Assembly (NCBI GenBank): GCA_903928745.1
Contig: CAIYRR010000072.1
Coordinates: 1-64,000, forward strand
Reading direction: 5' to 3'
DNA length: 64,000 bases
Source of the DNA: an uncultured Actinomycetes bacterium
GTDB lineage: Bacteria > Actinomycetota > Actinomycetes > Nanopelagicales > Nanopelagicaceae
The notes below the pieces were generated by a model, which was not told the origin of the DNA, did not search any database, and saw only the letters and a program-made list of their open reading frames with translations. Below are positions 60,918-64,000 of the stretch, in pieces. The translations under genes were made by a program, and so were the position numbers. Positions within the stretch are counted from its first letter, which is position 1; each line of letters opens with the position of its first letter.

Positions 60918-61813
60918 CGAGCTTTTAGCGCTTTTGCGTAGGCAATAGTTGCCACTCGAAGTCTCCTGGCCAAGGATGTCGTTGCTCGTTTATTGAAAAT
61001 GTCATAATCAATCTTTTCTACTTCATCCACTATTCCGCAGTAGAGCTCGCTCGCGGCTTCAATACATGGCCGACTTGTTGGATCCAGAAATGCGATTCCC
61101 GGATCAGCAACAGATTTGAGGTCACGAACACGAGAAATCTGTGCCTTCAGCGCAGAGATAATTTCGGGAGTGAGTTGGCGCTTATAGAGCATTTCCTTAT
61201 CCACGCCATGTTCTTTCAATTCCGCCATGGGTAGATAGATGCGTCCACGATCTAAGTCTTCGCCAACATCTCTAATGAAATTTGCTAATTGGAAAGCAAC
61301 TCCTAAAGTTTCTGCAGGCTTGTAAGCCTCTTGTGTGAGTGCGCCGAGAATTGGAACCATTTCCAACCCGATTACAGCCGCGGATCCGTAAACATATTTC
61401 ATTAAGTCTTCGTAGGTCTCATATTCACTCACTCGCAAGTCCATTTTCATGGAGTTCAGAAAGGCTTCAAAGTGCTCATGCGGAATGGAGAATCTTTGGA
61501 CTGTATCGATCAAAGCTTTGGCAACATGGTCATCGCTTTTTCCAGTTTTTAGACTTTGCAGAACAGAATTACCCCAAAGCTCGAGCTTCTCTTCCTTTTG
61601 GTTTACCGTGAGAGTGGAAGCAAGGTCATCAACGATTTCATCGGCATAGCGTGCAAAGCCATAAAGAGCATGAACAAATGGGCGCTTGGCTTTAGGTAAG
61701 AACAAGGTCGCAAGAAAGTAAGTCTTGCCGTGCAATGAGTTGAGTCTTTTACATTCTGCATAGGAGGCTCGCAATTGCGGGTCAGTAATTCCTGCTGCAG
61801 ATAATTCATCCAT
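60899..61813 (-). CDS. crtB: Phytoene synthase
   Basis: The 304-residue trans-isoprenyl synthase has both aspartate-rich motifs (YADEIVDD and RDVGEDLDRGR) and the phytoene/squalene synthase segment LGVAFQLANFIRDV. It condenses two geranylgeranyl diphosphates to phytoene. It follows crtI with no intergenic space (stop of crtI at 61814, start here at 61813) and is the last gene of the crtE-crtI-crtB operon. Confidence 0.93.
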   Translation of the reverse strand: MDELSAAGITDPQLRASYAECKRLNSLHGKTYFLATLFLPKAKRPFVHALYGFARYADEIVDDLASTLTVNQKEEKLELWGNSVLQSLKTGKSDDHVAKALIDTVQRFSIPHEHFEAFLNSMKMDLRVSEYETYEDLMKYVYGSAAVIGLEMVPILGALTQEAYKPAETLGVAFQLANFIRDVGEDLDRGRIYLPMAELKEHGVDKEMLYKRQLTPEIISALKAQISRVRDLKSVADPGIAFLDPTSRPCIEAASELYCGIVDEVEKIDYDIFNKRATTSLARRLRVATIAYAKALKARQRLPW

Positions 61814-63298
61814 TTATTTCACCGGACCCACGATGCGCTCTGCAGCGAGTCTTCCCGAAATTAAGACCATAGGCACCCCAACTCCTGGTTGAGTGCCAGA
61901 GCCAGCAAAGACGACGTTTTCAAAACCTTGGGCGAGATTTCGCGGGCGAAATGGTCCCGTCTGCATAAATGTGTGTGCACTTGCAAATGGCGCACCGCGT
62001 TCCATGCCTTGTGCTTGCCAATCCAGGGGAGTGGTCATGGATTCGACTTCGATGGAATCCCCAAAACCTGCGTAGCCTCGAGATTCCAAAGTGGCAATCA
62101 TCTTCTTGCGGTATGGCTCTGCTTGCTTAGTCCAGTCAATATCGGCGTCGAGATTTGGCGTAGGAAAGAGAACGTAATAGGAATGTTTTCCTGGTGGTGC
62201 CAGAGTTGGATCATCCTTTGATGGAACCGTCACCAAGACGCTTGGGTCGCTCATCAAAGTTTTCTTATTTATCAGTTCATCGAACACGCCATCCCAGGAC
62301 TCGCCAAAGTGGATGTTGTGATGTGCGGTGTGTGCGTACTCCTTATTAGACCCAACCAGCAAAGTCACACATGATGGAGAGTATTTCAGTTTCTTAATTT
62401 TGTTTGGCACATGTCCTAATAAATCTCTCCATGCAACAGGTAGATCAGGGTTGAGGACTAGAACATCGCATTCAATGCGCTTATCCGTATCTGTGATAAC
62501 TGCGTGAGCGCGACCATTCTTGTAATCAATCTTAGTAACGCTGGTGTTGTAAATAAACGTGACTCCGTGCTTTTCTGCTGCAGCGGCTAGTGCACGAGGC
62601 AGTGCATGCATTCCGCCTTTCGGAAAGAAAACTCCATTAACCGAATCCATGTACGCAATCACTGCATAAATTGCTAGCGCCTGTTGAGGGCTCACGCCCG
62701 CGTACATTGCCTGAAAGGAATAGACCTTCTGCAGACGAGGGTCCTTAAGGAATTGATTTACCTTAGGTGCAAGTTTGCGAAAACCGCCCAGTGCGATCAA
62801 GCGAGCAAGGTTGGGAGTCAAGAGGTTGAACGGAGAATCAATGTTGCGGTCAATAAAATCATTCATCTCGTATTTATATAGTTTGGTGACGAAATCAACA
62901 TATCGCGCATAACCTTGTGCTTCGCTTGGACTGATTGTCCGAGCAATTTCTTCTTGCATTTGTTCAGTATTTGCATGGACATCTAATTGCGATCCATCTG
63001 CATAGAAAGCTCGGTATAGCGGAGTAACGGGCATAAGCTCGAGCCAGTCTTTCAATTCCTCACCCACGCTGTTGAAGGCATCGTTAATCAAGCTGGGCAT
63101 TGTGAGAACAGTGGGGCCAGTATCAAAGGAGTAACCATCTTTAAGTAATAGGCCATTGCGACCGCCTGGCACGCTTTCGCGCTCTATGACGGTTACTTTG
63201 CGACCAGCACCGGCTAATCGAAGGGCAGCGCTTAACCCTGCCAGACCAGCTCCGACTATTACTACATGATCGGTTGGTCCCTTAACTTGAGCAACCAT
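61814..63298 (-). CDS. crtI: Phytoene desaturase CrtI
   Basis: The 494-residue FAD enzyme has the nucleotide-binding motif VIVGAGLAGLSAALRLAGAG (13-32), the ERESVPGGRNG segment, and a C-terminal QPGVGVPMVLISGRLAAE. It desaturates phytoene to lycopene in four steps in the membrane. It follows crtE and abuts crtB. Bacterial-type CrtI; length normal. Confidence 0.94.
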   Translation of the reverse strand: MVAQVKGPTDHVVIVGAGLAGLSAALRLAGAGRKVTVIERESVPGGRNGLLLKDGYSFDTGPTVLTMPSLINDAFNSVGEELKDWLELMPVTPLYRAFYADGSQLDVHANTEQMQEEIARTISPSEAQGYARYVDFVTKLYKYEMNDFIDRNIDSPFNLLTPNLARLIALGGFRKLAPKVNQFLKDPRLQKVYSFQAMYAGVSPQQALAIYAVIAYMDSVNGVFFPKGGMHALPRALAAAAEKHGVTFIYNTSVTKIDYKNGRAHAVITDTDKRIECDVLVLNPDLPVAWRDLLGHVPNKIKKLKYSPSCVTLLVGSNKEYAHTAHHNIHFGESWDGVFDELINKKTLMSDPSVLVTVPSKDDPTLAPPGKHSYYVLFPTPNLDADIDWTKQAEPYRKKMIATLESRGYAGFGDSIEVESMTTPLDWQAQGMERGAPFASAHTFMQTGPFRPRNLAQGFENVVFAGSGTQPGVGVPMVLISGRLAAERIVGPVK

Positions 63299-64000
63299 CT
63301 ATATGCTCCTGCGAATTGCAACGTTAGCGAGTTCGGATAAAAGTGCATGGGCATTCGAATCTATTTCCTCGCGATTGAGGGAATCCATAGCAGTCATCGT
63401 AAGTTTTTCAATAAGTTCTTCCACGTGTGCCTGCGCTCCTGTATCAGCAATAATTGTCCGAATCGCCTCAACACCAGCAAGATCTAAATCAGCATCACCG
63501 AAATGTGTTGCGATAACTGCTTCTTGATGGGCGTCGGCCCGATCATGCGTCATTGCCATGAGCACGGTGCGCTTACCTTCACGCAAATCATCACCTGCTG
63601 GCTTACCTGTTGTTGAAGGATCTCCGAAAACGCCAAGCAAGTCATCTCGAAGCTGGAAGGCCTCGCCCAGTGGTAAACCAAAATCGGAAAGGATTCCAAA
63701 CATGCTTTCACGAAGGTGTGAATCTTCGGTTGCTAGCGCTGCGCCAAAATGTAATGGACGCTCGATCGTGTATTTGCCAGATTTGTAACGAGCAATCTTG
63801 AGTGATCGCGCGACACTTTGCGTTGCAAGAGCTTGCTCATGAATATCAAGGAATTGACCGGCCATTAATTCCACACGCATTTCATCATGGACTGACAATG
63901 AACGCAGCAGCGCCGATGGAGTAATACCTGAACTATGAAACATTTGATCAGACCAAACAAGTGCTAGGTCACCTAACAAGATCGCAGCGGACTGTCCATA
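63299..64000 (-). CDS. crtE: Geranylgeranyl diphosphate synthase, partial
   Basis: The 3' part of a polyprenyl synthase: the fragment opens YGQSAAILLGDLALVWSDQ (first aspartate-rich motif lies beyond the window edge), and has RDDLLGVFGD, the second aspartate-rich motif, and GDDLREGKRTVLM. It supplies geranylgeranyl diphosphate to CrtB. The first residues are cut by the window edge at 64000. The stop is directly before crtI. Being first in the crt operon supports GGPP rather than another chain length, which sequence alone does not prove. Confidence 0.88.
   Translation of the reverse strand, partial: YGQSAAILLGDLALVWSDQMFHSSGITPSALLRSLSVHDEMRVELMAGQFLDIHEQALATQSVARSLKIARYKSGKYTIERPLHFGAALATEDSHLRESMFGILSDFGLPLGEAFQLRDDLLGVFGDPSTTGKPAGDDLREGKRTVLMAMTHDRADAHQEAVIATHFGDADLDLAGVEAIRTIIADTGAQAHVEELIEKLTMTAMDSLNREEIDSNAHALLSELANVAIRRSI

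Noticed and set aside
1-64000. CRISPR array, insertion sequence, prophage, tRNA or rRNA
   Set aside because: No spaced repeats, transposase or phage gene, terminal inverted repeat, or cloverleaf-type sequence could be recognised in any gap.

Overview
The window looks like a piece of the chromosome of a small-genome, moderate-GC actinobacterium. A freshwater planktonic lineage such as acI / Nanopelagicales is my best guess, inferred from gene content and compactness rather than from any marker search. Actinobacterial signs are a SAM-IV riboswitch, SepH, a DUF7455-type zinc protein, a PASTA-domain Ser/Thr kinase, a class II DAHP synthase, a Lys/Ala-rich sigma factor N-terminus, a Corynebacterium-type glycogen synthase, the rplS-lepB-rnhB-yraN-yifB-dprA order, and many start codons preceded at 6-8 nt by a TANNNT -10 box (probable leaderless mRNAs). 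Genes are tightly packed. I found no insertion sequence, prophage, CRISPR array, tRNA or rRNA, and no gene-free stretch over 300 bases.

Layout. 1-1510: the end of a B12-dependent ribonucleotide reductase, a terminator, a promoter carrying a CsoR-type palindrome, two tandem Cys-rich mini-proteins and a methyltransferase. 1550-3499 (-): RarA and a VKOR-like thiol oxidase. 3609-10641: a dense molybdate uptake and molybdenum cofactor operon (modA, modB, moeZ, mobA, moeA, moaC, mog, moaE, moaA) with moaD convergent to it; modC is absent. 10659-14102: a ring-cleavage-type dioxygenase, a DinG-like helicase and a TetR regulator. 14099-18273: a heme-uptake locus, with two related secreted proteins divergent from hmuTUV. 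18275-20271: Nudix hydrolase, a secreted PKD protein and a short DUF4192-like protein. 20312-21524: SAM-IV riboswitch and metX. 21580-23717: principal sigma factor, a CDGSH protein and a small zinc protein.

23949-36563 holds a second type II topoisomerase as two separated genes (parE +, parC -, the latter without a C-terminal propeller domain). Between them lie a metallophosphoesterase, a TSUP permease and a polyamine locus (N-carbamoylputrescine amidase-like enzyme, amidohydrolase, potBCD and a convergent potA). 36590-38403 is a pseudouridine degradation pair (psuG-psuK). 38441-42326 holds a phosphodiesterase, SepH, an MFS transporter and an inositol-phosphatase-like enzyme. 42426-47902 is the conserved rplS-to-dprA block followed by era. 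47899-58967 covers two EamA transporters, divergent glgA/glgC, a phosphofructokinase with the two residues diagnostic of PPi use, aroG, ogt, threonine aldolase, endonuclease IV and PknB.

59032-64000: a TPP riboswitch controls a PnuT-like transporter and a P-loop kinase. Back to back with it is the carotenoid locus: a heterodimeric lycopene cyclase (crtYc, crtYd) converging on crtE-crtI-crtB, enough to make a cyclic C40 carotene. The most interesting leads are the metal-responsive-looking mini-protein operon at the left end, the TPP-controlled transporter-kinase pair, the secreted heme-locus proteins, and the ParC without a C-terminal domain.
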